The notes: generated by a model from the sequence alone, not told the origin. A DNA stretch of 55,839 bases from Erysipelotrichaceae bacterium (GCA_017428765.1 JAFRQF010000018.1:1-55839); one strand, 5' to 3'. Positions 42,472-50,926 are shown, numbered from the stretch's first letter. A program made the numbers and translations.

Positions 42472-43266
42472 ATGAGAGTAGCCGAGATCGGTGACAACTG
42501 CATCGATTTATATGAAAGGATAGGACGCAAGTACCCGACAGGCAATGTCGTGGATACCGGTGTCAATCTGAAGAAACTTGGCGTGGATGTTTCGATCATT
42601 TCCACGACGGGTTCCGATGAAAACGGAAAGTGGATGATAGAGTCTTTGAAAGAAGAAGGCTTAGACATCTCACACCTGAAAGTTGCGCAAGGAAAGACCG
42701 CTGTCACCTACATGGATATGGATGGCAACGACCGCATCCACGGGGACTATGAGGAAGGTGTACTGGCCGATATGGTCTTCGATGAGGAAGATATCCGTTT
42801 CGCGTGTGAACATGATCTTGTCCATTCCGCCTTATGGGGAATGGCTGAAAAGGCACTGCCTAAGATCGCGGAAAGCGGAGTACCGATCGCATTTGACTAT
42901 GCGGACCGCCTCGACCATAAGCTGGTCGAAGAGACCCTTCCATATGTGACCTATGGCTTTTATTCCTACCACAACGGAAGAGATGAATATATCGAGAAGT
43001 ATCTGAAAGACAAAGCGGACAGAGGCATGAAGGTCGCTGTCGCCACCTTTGGCGAACAGGGATCGCTGGCATACGACAAAGACGGATTCCATGAGGGACA
43101 CATCGTCCCGGCAAAGGAAGTCGTCAATACGGTCGGTGCAGGCGACAGCTTCATCGCCGGCTTCTTATATGGCATACTGAAGGGCTGGAAGATCGAGGAT
43201 TGCCTGCAGAAGGGAGCGGAAGTCGCTTCCAAAGTCGTCGAAGTCTTTGAGCCTTGGGTGAAATAG
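42472..43266 (+). CDS. FrlD-like PfkB kinase (second copy, altered sugar-binding motif)
   Basis: A 264-residue paralogue of the kinase at 38944, also FrlD-like: 'GDYEEGVLADMVFDEEDI', 'VHSALWGMAEKALP' and 'TVGAGDSFIAGFLYG' with the catalytic Asp. The PfkB sugar-binding box GGxxVN is changed to 'YPTGNVVDTGVNL', so it lacks the di-glycine and the usual Asn. It should therefore prefer a different substrate from the first copy. GGAGGG is 7 nt before the ATG. It is part of the BtpA-FrlC-amidohydrolase-YjbQ half of the locus. Confidence 0.8.
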   Translation: MRVAEIGDNCIDLYERIGRKYPTGNVVDTGVNLKKLGVDVSIISTTGSDENGKWMIESLKEEGLDISHLKVAQGKTAVTYMDMDGNDRIHGDYEEGVLADMVFDEEDIRFACEHDLVHSALWGMAEKALPKIAESGVPIAFDYADRLDHKLVEETLPYVTYGFYSYHNGRDEYIEKYLKDKADRGMKVAVATFGEQGSLAYDKDGFHEGHIVPAKEVVNTVGAGDSFIAGFLYGILKGWKIEDCLQKGAEVASKVVEVFEPWVK

Positions 43267-43278
43267 AAGGAGAAATTC

Positions 43279-44109
43279 ATGAAACTTGGAATGTTTACCA
43301 GCGGCTATCAGCGCAATGACCTGGAACACATCTTCATCGATGCGAAACGTTTCGGCTATGACTACATCGAGTTATGGGGCGGCAGGCCGCATGCCTATGC
43401 CCCGGACCTCAAGGCCGGCGGCATCGATGAGATCAAGAGACTGCGGGATAAATATGAGATCGGGATCCGCGGCTATTGCCCGGAACACAACGCCTATCCG
43501 TACAATTACATGATCGGTTCGGAAGCGATGCGTAAGGAAGCCATCGACTATCTGAAACTGTGTTTCGATATGGCGAAGGAGATGGGTGCCGATTATACTC
43601 TGATCTCGGCCGGGCATGCCGGCTATGGCGCGACTTACGACGAGATCTGGGACAGACTTTTAAGAAGCGTCGAAGAGCTCACCGATCATGCGGAAAAGAT
43701 CGGCATGAAGATCGTCATGGAAGCATTGACGGTCTATGAATCCAATGTCATCAAAAGCGCCAACGATCTGCAGAAACTGTTCAAGGCGATCGACTCTCCG
43801 TGTCTTGTCGGCATGTGCGACCTGGTCCCGCCGTTCACCCAGTATGAAAGCATCATGGACTACTTCGACAAGCTCGGTGACAAGATGTACCACCTGCATC
43901 TGATCGACGGCGTCAAGGATTCCGATGATCATGTGATGCCTGGGGAAGGAAGCATCCCTCTGCCTGAACTGATCAAGGAACTCAAAGAGATAAACTATGA
44001 CCGCACGGCGACGATCGAACTGGTCACCGGTTACATCAACGAGCCGCGTTTCTACGCCAGACGGGCAGTAGACAACGTGCGTGCGATGATGAAGGAAGCA
44101 GGTTTTTAA
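43279..44109 (+). CDS. frlC: FrlC-like fructoselysine/psicoselysine 3-epimerase
   Basis: A 276-residue xylose-isomerase-type TIM barrel. 'MFTSGYQRNDLEHIF', 'YDYIELWGGRPHAYAPDLKA', 'AKEMGADYTLISAGHAGY', 'EALTVYESNV' and 'IELVTGYINEPRFYARRA' follow E. coli FrlC almost word for word, as I recall it. Metal ligands Glu, Asp, His and Glu are present. It interconverts psicoselysine and fructoselysine at C3. GAAGGAG is 8 nt before the ATG, and the stop overlaps the next ATG (TAATG). Confidence 0.88.
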   Translation: MKLGMFTSGYQRNDLEHIFIDAKRFGYDYIELWGGRPHAYAPDLKAGGIDEIKRLRDKYEIGIRGYCPEHNAYPYNYMIGSEAMRKEAIDYLKLCFDMAKEMGADYTLISAGHAGYGATYDEIWDRLLRSVEELTDHAEKIGMKIVMEALTVYESNVIKSANDLQKLFKAIDSPCLVGMCDLVPPFTQYESIMDYFDKLGDKMYHLHLIDGVKDSDDHVMPGEGSIPLPELIKELKEINYDRTATIELVTGYINEPRFYARRAVDNVRAMMKEAGF

Positions 44110-44978
44110 TGGTCATCGATATCCACGTCCATCCGGCCTTCTTCGAGCCGATCAACGAAGATGAAAAGAAGGAAGAGCTCAGACACGATGAACTCAATCT
44201 GCATAAAAACAAAACGGCACCTCTGCAGCATTTCTTCAACAAGATGAACTGCGCGAAGATCGACTATGCGGTATTGCTTCCGGAAGATTACAGCAGTCAG
44301 ATGAATGGCGAAGTCCTCGTCTCCAATGAAGAGATAAAGAAACTCGTCGATATGGCGCCGGATCGTTTCATTGGTTTCGCCAGTGTCGATCCCCATGATG
44401 AAAAGGCAGCCGAGAAGCTCGAATACGCCTTTTCCGTCCTGGATCTCAAAGGACTGAAACTTCATCCTTCCAGGCAGGATTTCCATCCAAGTGACAGCTT
44501 CATGGATGATATCTATGATGTCTGCGAGAAATACGACAAGCCGATCCTCTTTCATGCCGGACTCTCTTTTGAGCCCCACACGACGAGCAAGAACTGCCGT
44601 CCGTTGGACTTTGAGGATCTGGCAGAAAAAAGAAAAGATCTTCGCATCTGTCTTGCCCACTTCGGCTGGCCATGGGTCAGGGAGACGGCGATGCTGATGC
44701 TGAAGTATCCCAATGTCTATACCGATACCGGCGCTTTGTATTTTGACAGCGCCAGAGAATTCTATACACAGATGCTGACAAAAGACGTACCGATGACATG
44801 GATCGACAGGTCGCTGCGTCATCAGGTGATGTTCGGCACCAACGATCCGCGCTTTGAGATGATCCGCATGTCGGAAGCCATCGATGGCCTGGGGTTCAGA
44901 GATTCGACGATCGAACTCATCAAAGGGAAAAACGCGATCGAATTCATGCGCTACGATCCGTCAGGGAGGAACTCATGA
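44109..44978 (+). CDS. Metal-dependent amidohydrolase (amidohydrolase-2 TIM barrel)
   Basis: A 289-residue amidohydrolase_2-type enzyme: 'VIDIHVHPAFFEP' (HxH), 'GLKLHPSRQDFHP' (Lys/His site), 'PILFHAGLSF', 'CLAHFGWPW' (His) and 'FGTNDPRFEM' (metal Asp). All residues for an active metal centre are present. The group contains decarboxylases (ACMSD-type) and lactone/amide hydrolases. It is not part of the known frl pathway; in this operon it may open a cyclic or amide-linked sugar-amino-acid derivative. It overlaps both neighbours (1 nt and 4 nt). Confidence 0.78.
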   Translation: MVIDIHVHPAFFEPINEDEKKEELRHDELNLHKNKTAPLQHFFNKMNCAKIDYAVLLPEDYSSQMNGEVLVSNEEIKKLVDMAPDRFIGFASVDPHDEKAAEKLEYAFSVLDLKGLKLHPSRQDFHPSDSFMDDIYDVCEKYDKPILFHAGLSFEPHTTSKNCRPLDFEDLAEKRKDLRICLAHFGWPWVRETAMLMLKYPNVYTDTGALYFDSAREFYTQMLTKDVPMTWIDRSLRHQVMFGTNDPRFEMIRMSEAIDGLGFRDSTIELIKGKNAIEFMRYDPSGRNS

Positions 44979-45406
44979 TCAAGATCATACCTTTACAGAT
45001 CATGACCGATCAGTATAACCAGTATTTCATCATCACGGAAGATGTGAAAAAAGCCATAGCGGCTTCCGGTATCAGAAACGGCATGGTCACGGTGGAAACC
45101 AAGCATACCACGACCGGCATCACGGTCAACGAGGCTCTGGAATGTCTGGAGAGCGACATCGATGTCTTTCTCAAGAGACTGATCCCGGAGGATGCCCCCT
45201 ACTCGCATTGCCACATGCTGCCGGATTACGGAAGCACGGGCGGAAACCCGACAGGACACCTCAAAGCTCTTCTGACGGGCAACCATTGCCACTTCCCGAT
45301 CATCGACGGGAAGATGGTCGCCGGCGGAGCGCAGGACATCTGGTTCTGCGAATACGACGGTCCCTCACAAAGGACAGTCAATATCATCATCGAAGGAAGC
45401 GAATAG
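44975..45406 (+). CDS. YjbQ-family (UPF0047) protein
   Basis: A 143-residue protein with the UPF0047 core: 'KHTTTGITVNEALECLESD', 'CHMLPDYGSTGGNPTGHLKA', 'CHFPIIDGKMVAGGAQDIWF' and 'SQRTVNIIIEG'. Conserved His residues form the active site. YjbQ of E. coli has a weak thiamine-phosphate-synthase side activity, but the real function of the family is unknown. It is the last gene of the second half of the frl-like operon (ATGA overlap), so it is a candidate enzyme of the same pathway. Confidence 0.78.
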   Translation: MIKIIPLQIMTDQYNQYFIITEDVKKAIAASGIRNGMVTVETKHTTTGITVNEALECLESDIDVFLKRLIPEDAPYSHCHMLPDYGSTGGNPTGHLKALLTGNHCHFPIIDGKMVAGGAQDIWFCEYDGPSQRTVNIIIEGSE

Positions 45407-45410
45407 AAAA

Positions 45411-45437
45411 AAGACCCCGCATATGTGATACGGGGTC
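45411..45437 (-). terminator. Terminator between convergent operons
   Basis: GACCCCG (45413-45419) pairs with CGGGGTC (45431-45437); the minus strand continues TTTTTTC. It ends the divergent frlC-like gene and probably also the yjbQ end of the operon. Confidence 0.7.
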
Positions 45438-45442
45438 GCTTG

Positions 45443-46285
45443 TTATTCGGGGATGAAGGTCCTCAGGTGATCGAGGCTTCGTCTATGGGCGTCATGAGGG
45501 TCGAACCAGTAGATGGAATCGTTGATCTCAAGATCGATGACGGAAGAATAGTCGTGTTTTTCCAGTGTCTTGATATATTCTTTCAAAGGAAGATCGCCGC
45601 TGCCGCAGATCTCGTGGTGGGCATCGGAGAAATGGATGAAGCCGATCTTATCTTCACCGAAGGTGTCATAGTACATCTCAAGATCTTCTCCTGCCACCGC
45701 CATGGCGACCAGGTCGACGCAGATCTTGAGGTTTGGTGAATCGATCGTATCCAATATCTTTTTGATGGCATGGATGTCATGACAAAGGTTGGACTCGTAA
45801 GGCTGCAGCTGTTCAAGCATCATCGTGATGCCCTTTGCCTTTGCATCCTCGACGATCTTAGCGATCGAATCGATGCAGATATCCATCGATTCTTCAACAG
45901 GAAGATCCCGAAGTCCGGTACCGGTATTGATGAACAGGCGGTCTGTACCGAGGGTCAGCGCATCATCCATCGATGTACGGAAGAAATCGATGGTTCTTTG
46001 TACGGTCTTCTTATTGGGATCGGCGATACCGTAAGGATAGGCGAGCGTCTCCGGGGTGTAGATGACGAATCGCATCCCCTTATCTTCCGCCTTCTTTCTT
46101 AATTCTTTGAGATAGGTTTCAGCTTCCTTATCGGTATAATCGAAGCGGTAATAATGCGGGATGCCGCCCCAGAAATCGATGTTCTTAAGTCCGATCTTTT
46201 CAAAGGAATCCAGGACGTAGTCAAAAGAGTATTGCTGGTAGGATACGGTCATCGCCGCAAAGTTGTTCAGAGTGATCTTTTTCAT
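45443..46285 (-). CDS. Second FrlC-like epimerase, on the opposite strand
   Basis: A 280-residue xylose-isomerase-type TIM barrel, a paralogue of the 43279 gene. 'KNIDFWGGIPHYYRFDY', 'MLEQLQPYESNLCHD', 'CVDLVAMAVAGED', 'IGFIHFSDAHHE' and 'VIDLEINDSIYW' keep the metal Glu, Asp, His and Glu. The substrate-facing segments differ from FrlC (for example PHYYRFDY for PHAYAPDL), so a different sugar is expected. The start is the ATG at 46285 with AAAAGGAAA 6 nt before it; a longer open frame upstream is only antisense to gntR. It diverges from the GntR genes and is probably regulated by them. Confidence 0.78.
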   Translation of the reverse strand: MKKITLNNFAAMTVSYQQYSFDYVLDSFEKIGLKNIDFWGGIPHYYRFDYTDKEAETYLKELRKKAEDKGMRFVIYTPETLAYPYGIADPNKKTVQRTIDFFRTSMDDALTLGTDRLFINTGTGLRDLPVEESMDICIDSIAKIVEDAKAKGITMMLEQLQPYESNLCHDIHAIKKILDTIDSPNLKICVDLVAMAVAGEDLEMYYDTFGEDKIGFIHFSDAHHEICGSGDLPLKEYIKTLEKHDYSSVIDLEINDSIYWFDPHDAHRRSLDHLRTFIPE

Positions 46286-46354
46286 TATCGTTTCCTTTTT
46301 AAAAAGCTTCCTTACTACTATAATAAAAGACAGGAAACGGGGATAACAAGCTAT
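46286..46354. promoter_or_regulatory. Divergent promoter region between frlC2 and gntR1
   Basis: The 69-bp AT-rich gap holds TATAAT on the plus strand (46318-46323) and TATTATAGT on the minus strand, with an imperfect repeat TTATCGTTTCC / GGAAACGGGGATAA at the ends. A regulator bound here would control both directions. The pattern is suggestive only. Confidence 0.4.
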
Positions 46355-47080
46355 ATGAATACATCCGTAACAAAGGTACAGCCGGGCATGGAGGCCATCG
46401 AAAAACTTGAGGACTTCATCAAAGTCAATCGTCTGAAACCGCACACCAGGATCCCTTGCGAAAAGGATCTGTGCGATCTTTGGGGTGTCAGCCGATCGAC
46501 CCTGCGCCAGGCTGTCGATGAGCTGGTGGAAAACGGCATCCTCTACCGCGTGTTGAATAAGGGTGTCTATGTCGCGGAACCCAGATACCCCAGAGACATG
46601 GCGGGTGTCGACGCGATGGTCCGTGACCTGATCGATCAGGGAAATCTTGTCAGCAAAAAGATCCTGACGATGAACGTGATCGAAGCCAACAAACAGATCG
46701 CCCGCAAGCTGCAGGTGAAACTGGGCACCAAGGTCTATGAGATCATCAAGTGCCGCAAGATCAACGACGTGCCCTGCACGATCGAAACGACCTACATCGA
46801 CGCGGAACGCTATCCCGGCTTCATAGATCACTACAACGAGAACGCTTTGATGGAACCGATCTTTGAAGAGAATTACGACACTTACCAGACATCCGGCACC
46901 GAACACATCAACGTCACCTACGCGACTCAGGCGGAAGCGGAAGTTCTGGGCATCGAAAGCGGCGAACCGTTATTCTATGCGTCGGGTGTCGCTCTGGATC
47001 AGAATGGCGAAGTGGTCATGTTTTATAAACAGCTGATCCGTTCGGACAAGTTCATATTCGTGGCGACGGTGGAGAGCTAG
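46355..47080 (+). CDS. GntR-family regulator (HutC/UTRA type), first copy
   Basis: A 241-residue regulator with an N-terminal GntR winged helix ('PCEKDLCDLWGVSRSTLRQA', 'GILYRVLNKGVYVAE') followed by a UTRA sensory domain ('RKLQVKLGTKVYEIIKCRKI', 'YASGVALDQNGEVVMFYKQ'). The ATG at 46355 gives the canonical N-terminus; the longer open frame upstream is antisense to the epimerase gene. FrlR of E. coli is a regulator of this type, so control of the surrounding fructosamine genes by a phosphorylated intermediate is likely. It is followed after 1 nt by a second GntR gene. Confidence 0.82.
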   Translation: MNTSVTKVQPGMEAIEKLEDFIKVNRLKPHTRIPCEKDLCDLWGVSRSTLRQAVDELVENGILYRVLNKGVYVAEPRYPRDMAGVDAMVRDLIDQGNLVSKKILTMNVIEANKQIARKLQVKLGTKVYEIIKCRKINDVPCTIETTYIDAERYPGFIDHYNENALMEPIFEENYDTYQTSGTEHINVTYATQAEAEVLGIESGEPLFYASGVALDQNGEVVMFYKQLIRSDKFIFVATVES

Positions 47081-47081
47081 A

Positions 47082-47804
47082 ATGGCAAAGACAGATTACA
47101 AGATGCCGATCTACCTGCAGCTCAGGGAGATCATACGAAATAAGATCGATGACGGTGAATATATGCCGGGCACGGCCATCCCGTCGGAAAACAAGCTTGC
47201 CGAGACTTTCGGCATCAACCGTATCACCATACGAAATGCGGTCGACGCCTTAGTCAATGAAGGACTTCTGAGAAGAGTGCAGGGCAGGGGTGTTTTTGTC
47301 GTCGGTAAAAAGAATGAGCTTTCTATCGAGGAGCATGCCGGCTTTGTCGGCGATGCGATCCGCAGCGACTCGCGGGTATCGATCAAGGAACTGCAGAAAT
47401 CCGAACGGGAAGCCGGAAACAAGTATGCCAACCTCTTCGGGCTTGAGCTTGAGGACGAGATCTACTACATCCGGCAGATGCATTCGCTCAACGGCGTCGA
47501 GACTTCGATCGAAGAATTCTTCATGCCCAAGAAGATCCTTCCTTCCCTGGATTCGATCAATTCCTCGGTCTTCACCTTCCGTGACATCCTTTCCTTCTAT
47601 GGCATCAAACTGGAAAAGATGACCCAGACCCTGAGGATCATCAAGGGGTCCGCCAAGGTCAGGAAACTGCTCAATGTGCCTGAAGGCGTAGCGATCTTCT
47701 TACTGGAATGCGACTTCTACAACGAGAAGAACGAAGTCATCGCCCACTCCATCTCGAATATCCGCAGTGATATGCAATCCTTCAGCGTCAGCTTGCACAA
47801 ATAA
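47082..47804 (+). CDS. GntR-family regulator (HutC/UTRA type), second copy
   Basis: A 240-residue GntR/UTRA protein: 'PIYLQLREIIRNKIDDGEYM' (helix 1), 'IPSENKLAETFGINRITIRNA' (recognition helix; given as PSENKLAETFGINRITIRNA), 'RRVQGRGVFVVG' (wing), and a UTRA domain ending 'HSISNIRSDMQSFSV'. It is only moderately similar to the previous gene and follows its stop by 1 nt, so both regulators are made together. Two sensors in one operon fit a locus handling two related substrates. Confidence 0.82.
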   Translation: MAKTDYKMPIYLQLREIIRNKIDDGEYMPGTAIPSENKLAETFGINRITIRNAVDALVNEGLLRRVQGRGVFVVGKKNELSIEEHAGFVGDAIRSDSRVSIKELQKSEREAGNKYANLFGLELEDEIYYIRQMHSLNGVETSIEEFFMPKKILPSLDSINSSVFTFRDILSFYGIKLEKMTQTLRIIKGSAKVRKLLNVPEGVAIFLLECDFYNEKNEVIAHSISNIRSDMQSFSVSLHK

Positions 47805-47884
47805 CGGCTTTTGAAGTTGAAATCAGAAGATCTTACAATAAAATCGAGGTCATGAATGACGTATATAACAGGAGGTCTATAATA

Positions 47885-48781
47885 ATGAAAAAATTACTGA
47901 CAGCTCTTTTACTGGCGATGCTGGTGCTCAGCGGCTGTGCGAAAAAAGAAGAAGCTCCGGCAGAGCCGGAAGCAACGATCCTGATCAAGGTCAATACGGA
48001 AGGCATCGGCTGCATCGAAGTTGCCGAGGGTGAAGAGACACCTGTCATCGACAAGGAGTTCCCTGCCCAATCCTTCGGTTCCATGTTTGCCAAAGGCACC
48101 AAGGTCACGATGCTGGCGTACGAGACGGAAGACAACTATCACTTCGTCAAATGGACGAAGAACGGCGAAGACTATGCGACTGATGAACAGATCACGGTGA
48201 CCGTCGAAGAAGAAGCGGAATACATTGCCGTCTTCATGCCATCCGGCGGTTGGGATGGTCCGACGGCCGAAAAGATCGAAGACGCCAAGACGATGGGCGA
48301 TATCTTAGGCTTACCGATGTTTGCCTCTTCTTCATCAGAAGAAAAAGTCGTACAGGTCTTTGAACTCAATGGCGTACAATACCGCGCCGTCGCACTCTTA
48401 CCGGAAGATGTCTCCAAGGCATTATGGGCACTTGATTTCTCCGATCCGGACTATGAAAACAAGTTCAATGAACTGGTAGCACCGCTTGAGATCGACCACA
48501 TCGTCGACCTCAGTGCACAGATCCCGGCACAGGAGGAGCTCGATAAGAACATCGGCAAGACGGGCGAAGAGCTCGTCAATGAAGGCTGGAAGCCGGATTT
48601 CGTCAACTACGAAGAAAAGACTGCCGGCATGAATTACGGTTACTATTACTACACGGTCGGATTTGAAGGCGATCTGGTCAGAAACGACGACGCTGAGATC
48701 GAAGATCTGATCAAAGACCTCAAGGCCGTTTCGATCACTTATGAAGGCATCGGCCAGGCTGCCGATCCGGAACTGGACTGA
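47885..48781 (+). CDS. Lipoprotein with an InlB-B-type repeat segment
   Basis: A 298-residue lipoprotein: signal ending 'LVLSGC' (Cys18), then a module 'FAKGTKVTMLAYETEDNYHF', 'VKWTKNGEDYATDEQITVTV' and 'EEAEYIAVFM', typical of the divergent InlB B-repeat of surface proteins. A second domain with 'GVQYRAVALLPEDVSKAL' follows. The start at 47885 has AGGAGG 9 nt away; an upstream in-frame ATG lacks a signal sequence. It is anchored outside the cell. The function is unknown. Confidence 0.7.
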   Translation: MKKLLTALLLAMLVLSGCAKKEEAPAEPEATILIKVNTEGIGCIEVAEGEETPVIDKEFPAQSFGSMFAKGTKVTMLAYETEDNYHFVKWTKNGEDYATDEQITVTVEEEAEYIAVFMPSGGWDGPTAEKIEDAKTMGDILGLPMFASSSSEEKVVQVFELNGVQYRAVALLPEDVSKALWALDFSDPDYENKFNELVAPLEIDHIVDLSAQIPAQEELDKNIGKTGEELVNEGWKPDFVNYEEKTAGMNYGYYYYTVGFEGDLVRNDDAEIEDLIKDLKAVSITYEGIGQAADPELD

Positions 48782-48803
48782 TCCCGTAAACAGAAACTTT
48801 TTT

Positions 48804-48828
48804 AAGAAGGTAGCGATGCCTTCTTTTT
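48804..48828 (+). terminator. Intrinsic terminator
   Basis: AAGAAGG (48804-48810) pairs with CCTTCTT (48819-48825), then TTT. It ends the InlB-repeat lipoprotein gene. Confidence 0.75.
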
Positions 48829-48946
48829 ATATTAAGAAAGCTGATGTGTCCTGCCGGATATCGTAAATAAGGCAGTGAAGCGATGTGATTGAAAACAGAA
48901 AGGACACAGACGGATCGATGATTTTTGCCGTTCGAAGAGAATATCT

Positions 48947-48975
48947 GTGACGTGTTCGGCGTCATCCGTTAAAAT
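48947..48975 (+). promoter_or_regulatory. Promoter of the IolC-like kinase gene
   Basis: GTGACG (48947-48952), 17 nt, TAAAAT (48970-48975). TGACG-N7-CGTCA (48948-48964) is an inverted repeat over the -35 region and may be an operator. GAAGGAAGG lies 7 nt before the ATG at 49000. Confidence 0.5.
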
Positions 48976-48999
48976 AAAAGAGAAGGAAGGAATATAAAT

Positions 49000-50010
49000 A
49001 TGTTGAAAATACCTGAGGGAAGAAAACTGGATTGTATCCCGGTAGGCCGTCTGGCTATCGATCTGAATACACCGACGATGCGGGAATCGTTTGCGGAAAG
49101 TCCTTCGGTCAACCGTTATGTCGGAGGTTCACCCGCCAATACGGCGGTCGGTCTGGCCAAACTGGGCTGTAGGACCGGCTTTATCGGCAAGATATCCAGC
49201 GATTCGCTGGGCGATTTTGCCCTGAACTATGTGAAGGATCTCGGGATCGATACGAGCTGCATCTATCGGGCGGAAGAAGGAGTGCCGATCGGTCTGGCTT
49301 TTACCGAGAGTCTGAACGGCAGGACCAACCTGATGATGTATCGCAACGAAAAGGTGGCTGACCTCTTATTGGAACCTGCCGAGATAAAGGAAGAGTATAT
49401 CGCTTCTTCCCGTTCGATCATCATTTCCGGAACGGCACTGTCGGCTTCTCCGTCACGCGATGCCTGTTTCAAGGCGCTGGAATACGCAAAGAAACACGAT
49501 CTGCTGATCGTCTTTGATATCGACTATCGTCCGCAGGTCTGGAAAAACAAAGATGAGATCGCCGTCTACTACTCGCTTTGCGCCAAGTACGCCCAGATCA
49601 TCATCGGTTCCTATGAGGAATTCGATCTCATGGATCACCTTCTGAAAGACGGTATGGATGATAAGGAAACGGCACAGTACTGGTTTGACCAGAACGCGCA
49701 GATCGTCATCATCAAGCACGGTTCGGAGGGTTCGATGGCCTATGAAAAAGACGGCCGTTCCTATAAGATCGACATCGTTCCGGTCAATGCCGTCAAATCG
49801 ACCGGAGGCGGTGATTCCTATTCTTCGGCTTTCATGTACGGCATTTTGAGCGGAAGAGACGTCAAGGATTCACTGGAGCTGGCAACGGTGTCTGCCTCTT
49901 TGGCGGTCGCCGCTCCGTGCTGTTCCGACGCTATGGTGGGTATCGATGTTCTGGAAGAAAAAAGAAAGCAGGCCAAGGAAAACTTTGGTGAGCTGGTGAA
50001 AGAGATCTGA
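49000..50010 (+). CDS. iolC: 5-dehydro-2-deoxygluconokinase-like PfkB kinase
   Basis: A 336-residue PfkB kinase close to IolC in text: 'CIPVGRLAIDLNTP', 'YVGGSPANTAVGLAKLGCRTG', here split as YVGGSPANTAVGLAKLG and CRTG, 'ISGTALSASPSRDACFKAL', 'VFDIDYRPQVWKNKDE' and 'IIGSYEEFDLMD'. IolC phosphorylates 5-dehydro-2-deoxygluconate in myo-inositol degradation. The catalytic box is 'STGGGDSYSS' rather than GAGDS; the Asp is kept. No other inositol genes are in the window, so the IolC role is uncertain; the substrate may be another deoxy-ketoacid. Confidence 0.7.
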   Translation: MLKIPEGRKLDCIPVGRLAIDLNTPTMRESFAESPSVNRYVGGSPANTAVGLAKLGCRTGFIGKISSDSLGDFALNYVKDLGIDTSCIYRAEEGVPIGLAFTESLNGRTNLMMYRNEKVADLLLEPAEIKEEYIASSRSIIISGTALSASPSRDACFKALEYAKKHDLLIVFDIDYRPQVWKNKDEIAVYYSLCAKYAQIIIGSYEEFDLMDHLLKDGMDDKETAQYWFDQNAQIVIIKHGSEGSMAYEKDGRSYKIDIVPVNAVKSTGGGDSYSSAFMYGILSGRDVKDSLELATVSASLAVAAPCCSDAMVGIDVLEEKRKQAKENFGELVKEI

Positions 50011-50028
50011 AAAAGACAAAAGGAACAT

Positions 50029-50847
50029 ATGAAGAAAACAAAGAAACTGATCATCGCATTTCTGGTATTGCTTGCGATATTGAGCGGCTGCGGCAAGAAG
50101 GAAGAAGAAACAGCCTTGCCGGAGAACATGGAAGAAACAGCTGCAGCGGAAACGGAAGAAGAAACAAAAGAAGAAGAAAAGACGGAAGAGGATGTCATTA
50201 TCACTTTGGATCCGCAGATCTATCCAAACACCGACCAGTCGGATTATCTGAACGTACTGCTGTATGTGACGAACAACACCGATAAGATCATGGGGGTGAC
50301 GCTGAGCTACCAGGCTTTTGATTCCGAAGGGAAGGTCATCGCCGCTTATGATCAGTTCTCTGATCGAAGCAAGGAAAAAAACAAGACCGATCTCTTTATC
50401 CCCGCAAACGTAAAGGACTTCCCGATGGCATTCACCCTGCCGATGGGCTATCGGTACAATATCAAGGAAGATACCTACATGCCTGAGATCGATCATATCG
50501 ATTATGAGATCGTTGAAGAAATGCCTTTTGAATATGATGATATCAGGGAACATTTTGAACCCGAAGAAGTACAGATCAAAAACGATCATATCTATCAGTA
50601 TGTGAAATTCGATCAGGAAGTAAGCGATAATTTCGAAGCGCTTTATATGAACTATACGCTTCTGGGCTATGAGGGCGGCAAAGTCAGCGTGGTGTGCTGC
50701 GGAAATGATTATCCTTTCGGCACGTCTTCCCGTTCGGTCGCCAATGCCAATGAACAAGACGACGGAAAGATCCTGTTCTACCACGACGTCTACGGACAGA
50801 CCGCAGACGAGTGGAAACTGTTCTTAGGCTGCGTCGCAGGACAGTAG
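50029..50847 (+). CDS. Lipoprotein of unknown function
   Basis: A 272-residue lipoprotein: signal ending 'AILSGC' (Cys21), then a Glu-rich linker to about residue 55, then a beta-rich domain ('YLNVLLYVTNNTDKIMGVTL', 'SYQAFDSEGKVIAAYD', 'NFEALYMNYTLLGYEGGKVS') resembling the FxLYxNNTxK extracellular Ig-like modules of Firmicutes. It follows the iolC-like gene by 18 nt, so they may share a transcript, though no functional link is clear. The terminator is at 50885. Confidence 0.65.
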   Translation: MKKTKKLIIAFLVLLAILSGCGKKEEETALPENMEETAAAETEEETKEEEKTEEDVIITLDPQIYPNTDQSDYLNVLLYVTNNTDKIMGVTLSYQAFDSEGKVIAAYDQFSDRSKEKNKTDLFIPANVKDFPMAFTLPMGYRYNIKEDTYMPEIDHIDYEIVEEMPFEYDDIREHFEPEEVQIKNDHIYQYVKFDQEVSDNFEALYMNYTLLGYEGGKVSVVCCGNDYPFGTSSRSVANANEQDDGKILFYHDVYGQTADEWKLFLGCVAGQ

Positions 50848-50884
50848 ACACAAAGAAACAGGAACAGATAAACGGTTAACAAAG

Positions 50885-50908
50885 AAGACTTGGAAAAAAG
50901 TCTTTTTT
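50885..50908 (+). terminator. Intrinsic terminator
   Basis: AAGACTT (50885-50891) pairs with AAGTCTT (50898-50904), followed by TTTT. It closes the iolC-like/lipoprotein unit. Confidence 0.8.
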
Positions 50909-50926
50909 GTTATGCGCTTACAGATA

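Noticed and set aside
46286..46906. Upstream extension of the minus-strand FrlC-like ORF
   Set aside because: The extension is antisense to gntR; the ATG at 46285 has an SD and gives a family-typical N-terminus.
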